From Chondrosia reniformis (taxonomy: Eukaryota > Porifera > Demospongiae > Chondrillida > Chondrillidae): DNA of 64,000 nucleotides. This document shows positions 22,577-38,302 of this stretch, piece after piece. Within the stretch, counting starts at the first letter, position 1; every line of letters starts with the position of its first letter. The stretch is from NCBI GenBank assembly GCA_947172415.1, contig OX359197.1:6449673-6513672 (forward strand). Reading direction: 5' to 3'. The position numbers were made by a program, and so were the translations under genes. The notes under the pieces were generated by a model that saw only the letters and a program-made list of their open reading frames with translations, made no database searches and had not been told where the DNA came from.

Positions 22577-25244
22577 CTACAATAGAAATAAATAATATGT
22601 ATATAAGTAATAAATTCCTCTGCAATGTATATAATAACAAACCATTTGAGAGGTGGTATTGGGATCTTCCGCTGGAGCACTGGTCATATCAACCTGCAAT
22701 CCATCAGGATTATCTCTCCTTTCTTCGCCCGCTATTTCCTCTTCTGGAGTCATTAGGGGAGTGTTATTATCATCTCCATTTAAGCCTCCAATAGTGGTAG
22801 GTCTACTTCCCCCGATTGCAATGTCCAGAGAACCAGGCCTTTCTATCATACTATTCATAGAACTGCCCTGCCCTAAATTGTCATCAGAGTTGCAAATACT
22901 GCGATATTCAGTTCCAAGTTCAAGTGACTCCAATCCTGTGCAGTTGTTAGAGCTATTGCTCCTGCATTCAACTTCGAGTTCTGAGTCCTGTGACCTGCCT
23001 CCATTTTTGTTCTTATGTTTGTATATGTAATATATGGCTAAAACCAAGACTATCAGAAGTACTGTACATATTGCGATTGCGGCACCAGATATTCCGAAAA
23101 TGAGGCTATAGGGTAGTGATGCTACAGAAGAGAGTTTTGTATCAATTTCTTGTTTCATTTTGTATTACAGCTTAACTAGCAAGACTTTTATGAATACATA
23201 CCTTGATCCTCATTATCAGTATCACTTGAAGTAGGAGTGCTTGTTGTTGATGGGGAATAAGGATCTAAATAGTACAGATGTATAATTATGTACGTGGAGT
23301 TATAGGTAACAAAGTTATATAATAATAATCATGATTCTACACACATATTTGTGTAGTAGCTTACTAGTGTTGGGAGTCACAGTTATAGTTGGCACTTCAG
23401 AATCTGATTCATTGCCAAATCTACAATCCATCTCTGAATAAAATGGTTGAATACCATACAGTATGTGTATTAAATATATAATGTATAATTACTATATTAC
23501 GGGCTTCATGTGCTAGGTATTAGGGATAGGGCTATTTTGCCCCATGTATATAGCACTGACAGTGTACAAAGGATACATGGATGCATAATATTCAAACATA
23601 CGAACTGTCCATGTGTATATTCAATAATATATGGCTTGTGTCATACATACATCATGACATCACTGTTACTGTAACAATGACTATATATTTACTTTGGCGA
23701 ACTTGAACAATCCTGCTATACTCAGTCTCATTGAAGACACAGCGAATATCGATAATTGAACAGTTAAATACCATAACATAGGTACCGGTGTTTTCATCAA
23801 TGGTTATTTTGTAACCCAATCTCTTTAGTTCTTGTATATAATGCTCTGAGCATTTACCAGCTTCAATTATGTAAAATTTTGGATCAACTTGAAACTCTAC
23901 ATCACGGTCAAAATTTAGCTGAAACAACACCTCGCAAGATTCCTTTAACTCCTCGTTTTTCTCGTATTGACAAAAATATAAGATATTATTATTTTCATCA
24001 ACAGAAGATGTTATCCCTGTATCTCCTATCAGCTCATTAAGATCTATAAAGGAGGATATACATCAACACTTGAATATTAATTTGAATTATTATTAGATAT
24101 GGCATACACCTGATCAATTGCAACTGGCATGGGCTCAAAGGATCAATAGAATTTAATATGTATTGACATTATGTATATCAATAATGAACATATAGTGACT
24201 CCTGGGCCCAGCTTATAGGCCCATTGCACCTGTCATGAAAGATTACTATAATTAATATATTATACTTTCAGACATAAAATAGATCTATAATTCTTTCAGA
24301 CAACAAGAGTGTAGGTGTGTAATATTTTACATATATAATAAAAATTTATTATTTACATAAATAGCAAATTTGTATATATAAAAACTCCTTTGTCAGCAGA
24401 TATTACAGAGTAAATATACGGATGTTTACACTGTGTTGTTTACCTTAGGAGTATAAAGATATTCATAGGACCAACATGATCAAAGGGACCCCCTAACTCA
24501 ATAAAACCCCCATACAACTTCAAACACTTAAGTATAGCTCAAATGTGCATGTGTAACATCTGACATATAACTGTAAATCTTTTGAGGATAAATTTAGACT
24601 AACATATTACATATCAGAGAAAGTCATGATGGTAATTGAAGGTTCATGTTACACAGTACAGTACAGTACATATAGTGTATATCTAATATAAATAATCAGA
24701 TTATATTATCCATTGACAAGCAGTTATCTATAGTGTACTAGTAACGTATTTAACAGTTTGAAATTAAATTCAAACATGTTAACATTTAAACGTTACATGC
24801 ACAGTAGACATGTCGAGTGAATAGAATGTTAGAGATAAAAAATAAAAAACAAGAAGCTATACATGTCATGTTGTAAGACTGAACCTAAATTTATAACAAT
24901 CCGAAAGCATATCTATGACTACGCACTAAACGTATAAATTAGACATGTACATATCTAAATAAATTTTGATCCGAGAGAGTGTAACCATCAATCATTCTAT
25001 TCTACTCATATTTGCAATTAATATATATAGCTAGTTTACGAATATCTTTCATGTGAGCCCTATGAATGTCACAAAACTATGCGACTATATATATTCATCA
25101 AACAATCTGAGTTTTTAAGAAGAAAGGAAATATATCATACTCACCTTGACATCCTGAAGTCATCCGGTTACAGATCGCCAGCCAAACTAAAAACGTCAGG
25201 ATATTATACGCAAAGTCCTTGTGACTGAAAAAATCAGTCCCCAT
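22577..25244 (-). CDS. Type I membrane receptor G, long tail with ITSM-like motif
   Basis: Minus-strand exons are 25244-25145, 24043-23693, 23433-23365, 23264-23202 and 23121-22577. The signal-like start has a hydrophobic core (YNILTFLVWLAI). The 117-residue domain exon has LYFCQY, KCSEHYIQELKRLGY, VFNCSIIDIRCVFNET and YSRI. Two acidic, Ser/Thr-rich stalk exons follow. The membrane segment is GAAIAICTVLLIVLVLAIYYIY. The tail is about 150-180 residues and contains TEYRSI (22895-22912), which fits the TxYxx[VI] pattern of immune switch motifs. It is a counterpart of F by position and domain, but its sequence is strongly diverged. The C-terminus may be spliced at 22642 instead of running to 22577. 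Confidence 0.7.
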
Positions 25245-25628
25245 CGTCAGATTGTTACGCGCCCTACAAAATAGCCTCAGCCCTTTCGCTGCTTATGGAT
25301 TCTATTTGTATACGCACTCGCACCTGACACACCTCAGGTTATATAAGTGATCTTAATGAGCGTCTCTTATTAGCTACGTCATAGCTATATTTAGACAGTC
25401 AAACTGCGGTGGTATCTCCTTAATACCTAGAAAGTTGGCTTCGAAGAATCACCAATTTTGCAAACGTTCAATTCTTCGTATATGGAGAAAGCTATTAAAA
25501 AGAAGAAACTCACTTGCTTAGTTTCACTTTTCCTTATCTTTTCTGGCAATATCATAAACTACAGTGCGTATATAGCAATATAGCAGATAAATAGACGAGA
25601 AGAAACTGCAGGGTAGAATTATGAAATA
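25245..25628. promoter_or_regulatory. Shared intergenic promoter region G/E
   Basis: This is 384 bp between the divergent starts of receptors G and E, inferred to be a bidirectional promoter by layout. It does not resemble the F/D interval at a glance, unlike the downstream exons of D and E. Confidence 0.4.
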
Positions 25629-28689
<3,061 letters not shown>

Positions 28690-28943
28690 TGCCATACTAC
28701 TGTAACAGAAGTTTATCCAGGTCCTTTAACCAAGGCCTGCTAGAGCTATCAACTTATGTTGTACTAAACTATATTTCATTGAAAAAGTAACAATTAACTT
28801 CTTAGGAACAAACTGATAAATTGTACTTTCATAACTATTTACATATCTTCTTGTTAATAAAATAAGCAATAAAATGTACATGTACAATGGCTGATGTCGT
28901 TTTTGTAGTATATGTTGCGCAATTACGCGGGAATCCCAGTAAA

Positions 28944-31900
28944 ATGGACTCCGCTTCAAATCAGCCGTTTGTCTGCAAAGCAGAAGAGGTCTTAAAACTC
29001 AAATTTGGTTTGTTTTGTAACTACATCTCACTAGTGTCATAATATCAAAGTGATTATCAGTTTGTGGATCTCTTTAGTGAGCACAGAAGAAGACTTTGAG
29101 AACGAATCTTTAACTTTCTCCCCTCAGTTTGCCCATCAAGTGTTTGGCGACAGGTAGGAACTGTCTACAGACCATTTTAGATAATCCATCAGCCCAAAAA
29201 CCGGTAATATATAAAAATATGATAAAATACGTGAGTAAACTCCCAAATCTGACTCACGAAGTTATTAATCATAATATAAGTATATGGTCGTTGTATCTTC
29301 GCTGTTACTTTAGTAACTCCAATAGGAAGACAGAATGATTGAATATTGTAAGACTCCTTTACACGAGTCATTGGATAGTGTTGAAATGTGTTCTTAATAA
29401 AGCTGATTTTCGTAGAACTGTAATCCAAAGATAAGTTCGACGCAGTTATAAGGAATCCTTATTCTATTAATTTCTGGCATGTTGTGTAGTGAGAGTATCT
29501 ATGGATATGAAGGTTTAAAGGTCAACCTATACTACACTCCAGGATGGCTGTATGCCTTTGTCAAGATCAGCTATGATACAAAGATTGATGCAGAGACAAC
29601 TGATGCAAGGGTACCCTATTTTTTACCTTCTCCCTTTCCCATTGGATCCTCTCTTACTCTTTTTCTCCCTCTCCCCTTCTTCCTTTCTCTGTCTCCCTCA
29701 ATTCCTTCTCTTTACCCCACTCTCTTTCTCTCTCTCTCCCTCTTCCTTTTTCCCTCCTCCTCCCCCTCTCTTGTTCTCCTTTTCCCTTCAGGCTGATGAT
29801 GTTATTGGGGAACTTGCAAAATGGATTCCACAAGAGGGTAAGTTAACCGAGATTAATTATTAATTTACAGTTCACTTTGAGTGCGTTACCATAGTGATTG
29901 GGGTGCTCCCTGCCCTCTCTCTATGTAGCCCTGATATTGTGCATAAAACCAGATAAAATATATTCATTGTCTAAGGAAGAAGTAATATGAAAATGCCAAA
30001 TGGGAATATTAAAATGTAGATAAAAGTACATTTTTATATTTGATATACTTCATAGGGTTCTGTACAAATGGTGACCTGTTTCTCAAAAAGCTGAAGGAAG
30101 AGGAATCGTTTAAACCGTTTGGTGACAAGTGTCACGAGTACAGAGATGAAGATTACAAGTTTGAAATATACAAAGTTAGCCAACAATGCAATCAGTCGCC
30201 ATATTTTAATAGGTATCATATTACAATATAGCCTTTGTACAGGGTATTTAACTACGTACCTCTTCAAGTCTTCATCAATTAGAAGGTTTCTTTACAAAAA
30301 TATAAATCATAATGGGAAGATTAAAATAGTAAAATATTGAAGGAACTACATACGTATGTAGTTTAATACACTTGTTTGCTATTTGACTGCTATTAAATCT
30401 ACATCAAATAATTATTGTAAGAATATTATTATTATAGATAAGACAAGCTAATCGTGAAATCATTAACACAAAATTAACATTTAAACTGCTATTAAAATTG
30501 GTAAATTAACTTTATTTAAGGGGGAACAAATCACCTTAACCAATTTGCACATGCAAGAGGATCCGTGAATGTGTGTCGCAACTGGTCATTGACCTCAGCT
30601 TGTCACTTGTAGAAAATGGGAGTTAATTGTGCAAAGGCTCTAAATCTCTGATCCTTTTCCTCGAATAGCTACATACATACCACTACTAGTGATGATATTT
30701 TATGTGTGTTGCTGGTCCACTGTGTAGACAGCTGTCTGCTAAGGGATATAGTTTACCTTATAACTGCTTTCCTAGCTACTACCAAATAGTTAAGGATTGT
30801 GGGAGTTCAACTCATTTGTATTCACGAATAGGCAAGCTTTTACAGTTACAGCTTTATAATCTATTACATAATTGGAAAATCCCCTTTTTGTGTGAGTGAA
30901 TTTATGGACTATCACTTCCTGTTCTTACTCCTTGTAGGTTACTATGGTTACCCCAAGCTTTGCAGCTTATTGCAACAGACTATTGGTATTCCTTATATGG
31001 TATATAGATGGGGCCAATTTTACTGGTATGTGACAGTTTGCTGAAAACTAAATGAGTCTCTACATGGACAAGTTTTTATTTCCATTTCAGATTTAGATGA
31101 TGAGAATTGGACTTACTACTTAACGTCAGTTAAAAGGTTTTATTGAATTTTTGACATTTTTGTTTACTTTGAGATCGTCATCTACAGATACAAGACAGAG
31201 TCAGTGTCTGGTCACGCCCACTACTCAATTGTAGGGTTTACCTCTACCTACAGTTTCTATCATTATCCAGATAAGAGGAGGGTCAGAATAAGGTTCATAC
31301 TACTACAGCATTTGATGGAAACAAACATTTCATTATCAAAATATTTATACACGCATATTCTTTCTTTTTATAGCCAAATGTTAATTCTTCCTCCATTCCA
31401 AAGGCAAGGCCATGGGGGTAAGTAGATTGACTCCCACAGTAGGAGTAAAGTGAAATGGCTCTGAAGCAGCATTTTTTCTTTTTTTTCTTTTCTCTGTCTG
31501 AACTTGTACTTTTTTCTTTTTTTTCCTTTTCATAGCTAAACTGCTGCAGGCTGTGTATAATGAGGCCATAGGTAACAGCCAAGTCTATGATGTAACAGGT
31601 GAGCAGTTTATGCCTACATCATGTGATATGCATGTGACTGGATGTTGAAACAAATCAGAACTTTATATAAATTATATTCATCTATTGCCATGGTAACAGG
31701 TTTTAATAATATTTCTCTACTCAGTTGAAGATCCTTCTGAAGAATTTGTGGCACTGAGGGATGTTGTGGATTGCAGAAACGCTTCCAAACTGTCCTGTTT
31801 TCAATCTCCAAGCATTCATCAGCCATTCAACCCGGCCATTGCAGAGGAATGTCGAAAACATCTGAAAATTACTAAAGTACGTACGTATGTAGTTTACCCC

Positions 31901-32901
31901 TGTAAGTAATGAATTCAGGAAAGCAGTCAATTTCATTTAGCCTTATATTGACGTCTTTAGGAACTAGTTTTAGATAATTAGTGTATTAGCCGTATCTTAT
32001 CCACACACGTGTAACTATAAAGTCATCCTGGTGGTAGTGTCATTTTGGGAACACAGTAGGGATTTCCCCTTCAGCATTCCTAATTACATAATCTGATATT
32101 GATGCATTATACTGCAGTGAACTGTAATCTGTGAAGAGTTGCATAATCGTGGATTTGTATTTGGTATCCAATGTGCCTCATATTCTGTATATGCAGCCTC
32201 AGTCACAGAAAATACATGAAATTTTAAGGTTAAAATTAACAGACAAGAGCAGCCCTGAGAAGTTCAGAGACTATCGACTGTTTATAAAATCAAGATTGAA
32301 TGCTCCTTACAAAGTCAGTACCAGACTCGCTTGAATGTTGTATAATGATATTGGTTGTGATTATCTAGTGAAATGTGTCAGTGCTATCAGATCTTGTAAT
32401 CTCAGCCTTGGTACTGACAACACAGATATGATATTTAGGACTAAATATAATGACTTAAACATCACTACCTTCTCTTAGTGTTTAATTTGCTACTTGTTTT
32501 CATTTATCCTCCTTTAGAGATTATAGGGACTAAATACGTTGGTAATTTTTGGAGTACCCATTTAGATATTATAATCTCTCATTCAACACTTTGTCTCTCT
32601 CCTTCAACACTTTGTCTCTCTCCTTCAACACTTTGTCTCTCTCCTTCAACACTTTGTCTCTCTCCTTCAACACTTTGTCTCTCTCCTTCAACACTTTGTC
32701 TTTCTCCTTCAACACTTTGTCTCTCTCCAGAGGGAACAGAAGACACTTGAAAGAGCGAAGACTCTGCAGAAAGTTATAGACTTCATTCAAGCTGGCTCCA
32801 TGATGACTGATGAGAAGCGGATAGCCGAGCTTGAAACTGCCTTTGTCAAGTTGGAACTAGAATACTCAAAAATTCTACAAAATGCTTTTGAGAAACATTG
32901 A
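28944..32901 (+). CDS. HAT1: Histone acetyltransferase type B catalytic subunit
   Basis: There are thirteen exons: 28944-29007, 29078-29153, 29490-29610, 29792-29837, 30056-30212, 30958-31025, 31091-31136, 31188-31292, 31374-31417, 31536-31598, 31725-31876, 32197-32313 and 32731-32901. They give 409 residues, close to the roughly 419 of human HAT1. HAT1 acetylates newly made histone H4 (and H2A) with its WD-repeat partner before chromatin assembly. Recognised landmarks are GYEGLK, EGFCTNGD, FKPFGDKCH, RLLVFLIWYIDGANF, YHYPDKRRVR and the acetyl-CoA loop QMLILPPFQRQGHG. EDPSEEFVALRD and HEILRLKLTD follow. The exon 6 acceptor (30957) was chosen to keep the family frame. The last acceptor lies in a minisatellite. 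Confidence 0.92.
29625..29791 (+). repeat. Long pyrimidine tract in HAT1 intron 3
   Basis: Almost uninterrupted C/T (tctccctttccc, ctctctctccctc) runs up to the acceptor at 29791. It probably acts as an extended polypyrimidine tract. Confidence 0.8.
32574..32730 (+). repeat. 21-bp minisatellite forming a splice acceptor
   Basis: About eight units of ttcaacactttgtctctctcc are present. The last unit ends in ctctctccag, which is the acceptor of the final HAT1 exon at 32731. Confidence 0.92.
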
Positions 32902-32935
32902 CCTCTTTGTAGTGATTGATCTGTGTATAGTGTGG

Positions 32936-32941
32936 AATAAA
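32936..32941 (+). terminator. Candidate poly(A) signal of HAT1
   Basis: AATAAA lies 35 bp after the HAT1 stop codon. The next gene starts 160 bp further on. Confidence 0.6.
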
Positions 32942-33101
32942 AACAATAATTTGTTATTCTTAAATTGTAAAGTCATAAGCTGCGATTACACGACAAGTTT
33001 TAAATTGGTTTAAAACTATAGATTAGTGCTGATCAGAGATTAAGGGCTTTCCATTGCTTCAACCTACTCTTCGAAGCCAACATTGTGCAAGAATAACTAA
33101 A

Positions 33102-36100
33102 ATGGATGCCGATCCGGCCGTACGCGAGACTTTAGCTGAACAACTAGTACCTTTAGTACCCGTATCGCAACAGGAAGGTGATGGCTGCGAAGACAGCGAA
33201 GGGGCGTTGGAAGGTTGGTAATGCTGCTGCGATCGACAAACTAGATAACTGTAAACTTATTACTCCACTACATACATAATATTGTGATCTGAAGGCAGTG
33301 AAGATCTCGGTGAAGATGACGAGAATGGATCGACCTTAAACCAAACGAGTTCCACAGATGAAATTAAACTACTGAATGAGAATATAAGTTTTCCCAAAAG
33401 GTACACAATGCATCGGAAATTAATCTCCATGTGATTATGTGGAACAGTGACTATTATACATTTAACTCGATTATTAGATATTTCCGTGTATTTTCCGGTT
33501 CTGGCGGTTATGTGTGGATCTGTGCACTTGTGGCAGCCATAGGTGGAGTGCTGTTTGGGTACGATGCAGGTAGGTCTTCACTAGCCAGACCAGCTAAGCC
33601 ACTCCATTTTCATAATAAAGAGATGGAAAATTAAAAAAAATGGAGTATATACTAGTAGAACTGAGACTTGTAGTTGAGTGGACATATCTCCATGCCCTTC
33701 TTCCTCAGGTATAATAGCCGGAGCTCTGCTTCAGTTGAAGAATGAGTTCTGCTTGACAGACACTTCTAAGGAGTGGGTTGTCAGTACACTCTTAATAGGA
33801 GCCTTTATAGCCTCCCTCGTAGGAGGTCAGTTACCATGGTAACACTACTAACCATTGTTGTTGTACTAGATGACTGAATTTGACACTGTAGGTTTTATAG
33901 TAGACCACATGGGAAGACGATGGGCTATCATTGTGAATACACTAGTGTTTTTCATTGGAGCAGTTCTGTTGACCAGTGCTGTAGTGTACCCAATGCTGGT
34001 GAGGGGGTTTCCCTAATCTAATAGACCACCTAGGTCACTTTAGGTTGTCAAAGCAACCTCCAAATTTGAATAATTTTGACTGGGTGTCACTATATGTATA
34101 TATAGCCGACCTGATAAGTAAAGGTCTCACTATACGTAAATGTTATAATGAACCACTATATTGAAGAAGACACCTGTAAATGGCAATCATATTGCTTGCT
34201 CCTTTCTTTAGATAATAGGACGACTTGTTGTAGGATTTGGTGTATCACTGTCAGCCATAGCAGAGATTACCTACATCTCTGAGATTGCACCAGCTGTGAG
34301 TCACTGAAGTGTTGTGAATACCTCCCTATTGTATTAAGTATTGGATTAAATTTTAATCATATCCCTTTTTGAGAACTAAAATTATTGTAATGTTGAGTTT
34401 TGGATTGCGAACTTTGCTCAGAGCTCTGTCATTCAACTGTTCTCAGAGCTCTGTCATTCGGCTGTTCCCAGAGCTCTGTCATTCGGCTGTTCCTTCTTGT
34501 CTGTCCTGTAGTCAAAGAGAGGTATGATGGTGACACTGAATGAGATTGGCATTGTGAGCGGTTTCCTGTTAGCCTTTCTCATCAACCTCTCCTTTATCAA
34601 TCTTCAACATGGATGGTAAGACATCCAGCTTTTTGCCCCAACTGAACATGAATAATCTAACACACCATTTTTCTTGCATGCTACGTACATCTATTTTAGA
34701 GCATAGTAAAGGCCTATAGGGAACTAAACCTAGTGGATGAGGATACAGAATTTTCTCCTTCTCCTTCTCTTCTTCTCCACTGGGCCAGACAGCTGTTTCT
34801 GGGCCACTCTTCATCGGTGACCCTGGGAGTCTTTATCTTTTTCTTGATCTTTTGGGTGTGAATGAGGTTTCCCAACCGAACATGACTCATATCTAGCCAA
34901 CATTGTACTTGTGCTGTATACTCAGGAGAGCCATGTTTTCCCTGGCAATGATCCCGGCAGCAGTCCAGTGTATTCTAATGGTGTTCCTGCCCAGTAGTCC
35001 CAGGTACCTCCTCATGAGGGGCAAACAGCAGAAGGTATATATAACAGGTATATCTCTATACCTTATATTATATAGATATATCAGGGAGTACGGTAGTACT
35101 CCCTATGTAGGGATGACACGGTTTTTTTCGTTTTCCCCATACATCGGTATAGGAGCAAAATCCCGAAATAGGCCGAAAATCGACAAAACAAGGCTATGTA
35201 TGGCTAAATATACACTATACATACTCTAAATAGTCATTAAAGGCAAGCGAATATGTCCCGCTGGCGAAATAACAAACTTTAAAAATTCCCATTTTCGTCT
35301 TCTTCATATTCTTCTTCTTCTTCTTATTCTTCGTCAGCCATAACTAAAAAACTATACAAGCTTTTGGACTAATTGTTAAACGAAACTATTGCAAATTTTC
35401 CGAGCTGTATTCTTTTGTAGAAGCGAGAGCGATAACGCTATTATTGAGTATGACGGTTTTCATGGCCCCAGAGTCAAGGCCTCGATAAATTCGCCATTTT
35501 AATGACGTCATATTCAGTCGAAGATTGCGACACCAAAATGGGTTTAAATGATACAATCGAATTCCTAGCTTATGCTCCATAAAAAGTACAGAAACTAGAG
35601 AAAAATAAAAATTTTCTACAAAAATAGTGAAGATGTAGGGATGGCACAAAAAGCACAGAAACAGGAAAGGGATGTTACGCAGTGAAGCATTAGCTATATA
35701 CATGAATCCTACAAGCAAGGGTGTTGTATGATTCATGCATATAGCTAATGCTTCACTGCGTAACATCCCTTTCTTGTTTCTGTGCTTTTTGTGCCATCCC
35801 TACATCTTCACTATTTTTGTAGAAAATTTTTATTTTTCTCTATTATTATAATAAGGCATAAGATACATATATAAAAGGTATTATAGCCATTGGGTTGAGT
35901 ATACTGCTGTACATTTTGTATGAGCACAAAAACAATATAAATGCATTATATACGTAGCTTATTTAGTGCATTATTCTAAATAGGCAAGGAATGTATTGAC
36001 AAAGCTAAGAGCTAGTACAAATGTTTCTGAGGAACTTGAAGAACTTGAGAGCAGTATTAAATTAAGTAAAGTAAGGACTTAAACGATATATTACAAGTCT

Positions 36101-38001
36101 CTGTACTTTTATAAGGTATATACAGGCATAGATATAGTATTATGAGGTGTTTGCGTTGTCTTTCACAGAAATTCAGTGTATTAGATGTATTTCGTTTGAA
36201 GGATAACATGTTATGGAGGTTCTTGATTGGTGCAGGATTGATAATTTTCCAACAGGTAATGTGTTCAATAGTCTACAGGAATGTTCTCTAATATATTATG
36301 AACCTCCTTCAATAGGCTTCAGGGCAACCGTCAGTTATGTATTACGCTCCTCTGTTGTTTGAGAGGCTGGGTATCCAAGGAGACATGGATGCTGCCTGGG
36401 TTACTGTGGGACTGGGGGTAGCCAAGGTGAGTTGTTCCTTTAGGATGTGTGTTGCTGGTCACGTTTCCTTCTCTTTAGTGGATATTTGTGTCCTTATGTA
36501 GTTCTTGTTTGTAATAGTCTGCTTCTTCATAATTGATAAGGCTGGTGAGTATCATCCGTCATTCATCCATCCAACCACTCACCCACCCTCCCATCCACCC
36601 ACCCATCCACCCACCCATCTATCCATCCACCCAACCACTCACTCACTCACCCACCCATCCACCCTCCCATCCATCCACCCATCCATCCACCCAACCACTC
36701 ACTCACCCATCCATCCACCCAACCACTCACTCACCCACCCATCCACCCATCCATCCACCCACCCACCCACCCACCCATCCACCCACCCACTCATCCACCC
36801 ACTCATCCACCTATCCATCCATCTATTTAGGTAGAAGGTTCTTTCTCTTACTGGGTGCTACAGTAATGACTGTCTGCCTGATTGTATTAAGTGTCTTAGC
36901 TGTCACCACTCCAGCACTGGTGGCCCTTCACAGACAAGATCCCAACTTCAATCCTTGCGGCTACACTGCAATCAATAACACAGCTCATCTATTGCCAAAT
37001 ATCTCCAATAGTACAGACCCAAGTGGCCCTAATGATGAAAATGTTCCCCTGGTAGTCGTAATACTGGCTGTTCTGTGTCTCATAACATTTGTGGCAGCCT
37101 ATTCCTTGAGCTATGGACCAGGTACAGTGCAGTGGATTTTAGTCAGAATCTAATTATTACTAAGTCCAACAGTAGCAATACTTGTATAATACCTTTAAAC
37201 ACATATATACGTATGTATGTACGAAATGAAATTAATGTGTGTATATATAATTAGTGCATTGATAAATTTTAATGAACTGTTTTGTTGCAGTTGGAAGTAC
37301 CTATATATGATTTTTATTGTAGTTTATATCATATTCTCAACTCATTAGTGTCCTGGTTGCTACTGAGTGAAATCTACCCGTCTGAGCTTCGTGGGCGAGC
37401 CATTGCTCTTGCAACATCTCTCAACTGGTTAATGAATTTCATTATTAGTCAGACCATGCTAAATATACAGGGTAAGTCATACAAGTTTAGTGTAGCAATT
37501 TCATTTAGCCTGAAGGCATTTTCTCATTAGTATCATTGAGATTAGAAGTAAAGTGTTAACTTGAAGCTAAGCTATCCAAAAATCTAGCTAATTTTCATGT
37601 CACATGAGAAACCAGTTTTGTCTCCTTGCTTAAAGGAAACCTACTGTACTGATATAATTTGGAGGTGATTGGTAGCATGTGACTATTTTCTTTTGTTTGT
37701 ACATGTAGATGCCATCCATGGTTATTCTTACCTTCTCTATGGATTAATATCTCTGCTTGGCGTAGTGTTTATCTTCCTCTTTATACCAGAAACAAAGAAT
37801 AAAAGCTTAGAGCAAATTTCCAACGAGTTGGGCTCCAGGTATATATATATAAGAATACTTTTTCATGTCATGGTTACATCACTATGTATAACTTGCTGCA
37901 TGAATGTTAAAATCTAGCATTTATACTTCCATTACAGGAAATGCCAAGTGTACATTTTTGTCAAGTATTGGAGGAGGACCTGGAGTACAATAGATGATTG
38001 A
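33102..38001 (+). CDS. SLC2A12: Class III facilitative sugar transporter, GLUT12-like
   Basis: There are sixteen exons: 33102-33213, 33295-33400, 33478-33569, 33709-33825, 33892-33998, 34212-34295, 34512-34615, 34926-35034, 35984-36070, 36169-36255, 36316-36426, 36502-36544, 36831-37121, 37349-37471, 37709-37838 and 37938-38001. They give 588 residues. It is a 12-helix major-facilitator protein that moves hexoses across the membrane. Visible motifs are [24 protein letters not shown] after helix 2, [51 protein letters not shown] and [12 protein letters not shown]. The large glycosylatable loop between helices 9 and 10 (NNT, NIS, NST) marks class III. The sequence is closer to human GLUT12 than GLUT10 from memory, but a 1:1 orthology is not proven. 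Confidence 0.88.
34645..34864 (+). repeat. Dispersed ~230-bp element, copy 3
   Basis: It runs from aacatgaataatctaacaca to ttcttgatcttttgggtgtg in intron 7 of the sugar transporter gene, colinear with copies 1 and 2. Confidence 0.8.
35596..35842. mobile_element. Long near-perfect inverted repeat
   Basis: The arms are 35596-35708 and 35730-35842, 113 bp each, with about two mismatches and a 21-base loop. They lie in the long intron 8 of the transporter gene. The arms contain gtagggatggcacaaaaagc and its complement. This could be a foldback/MITE element, and its transcript would form a long hairpin. Confidence 0.9.
36560..36824 (+). repeat. CCAT/CCAC tetranucleotide tract
   Basis: Imperfect catccacccaacc-type repeats fill intron 12 of the transporter gene up to the acceptor at 36830. 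The long Pro/His frames across it are repeat artefacts. Confidence 0.9.
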
Positions 38002-38302
38002 CACACTTTAAGAGAATGTTCCAAAATTTCTGATTTCTGTTGTAAAAATTGTTTTATTTATTGCATGAAATATATACAATAATTTATTTATTAATTATTA
38101 CATGTGACATATATACATGTTCAGTACATAAGATGTCAACAATGAACAACCAAACACAAGTGAAGAACAAAGAGTTCTGTTACTGTAAAAATTCTATGCA
38201 TAAAATAGCTACAGATAGATTTAAATAACATCTTACATATAGTAACAGAATGCTTAAAATCTACGACTGTAGCACATTGACATAATCATAATCTGCCACA
38301 AG

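Noticed and set aside
32478..32790. Frames of repeated STLCLSP or ERDKVLK
   Set aside because: Both strands of the 21-bp minisatellite in HAT1 intron 12.
36505..37153. Long Pro/His/Ser frames
   Set aside because: The CCAT/CCAC repeat of a transporter intron. Only 36831-37121 is coding.
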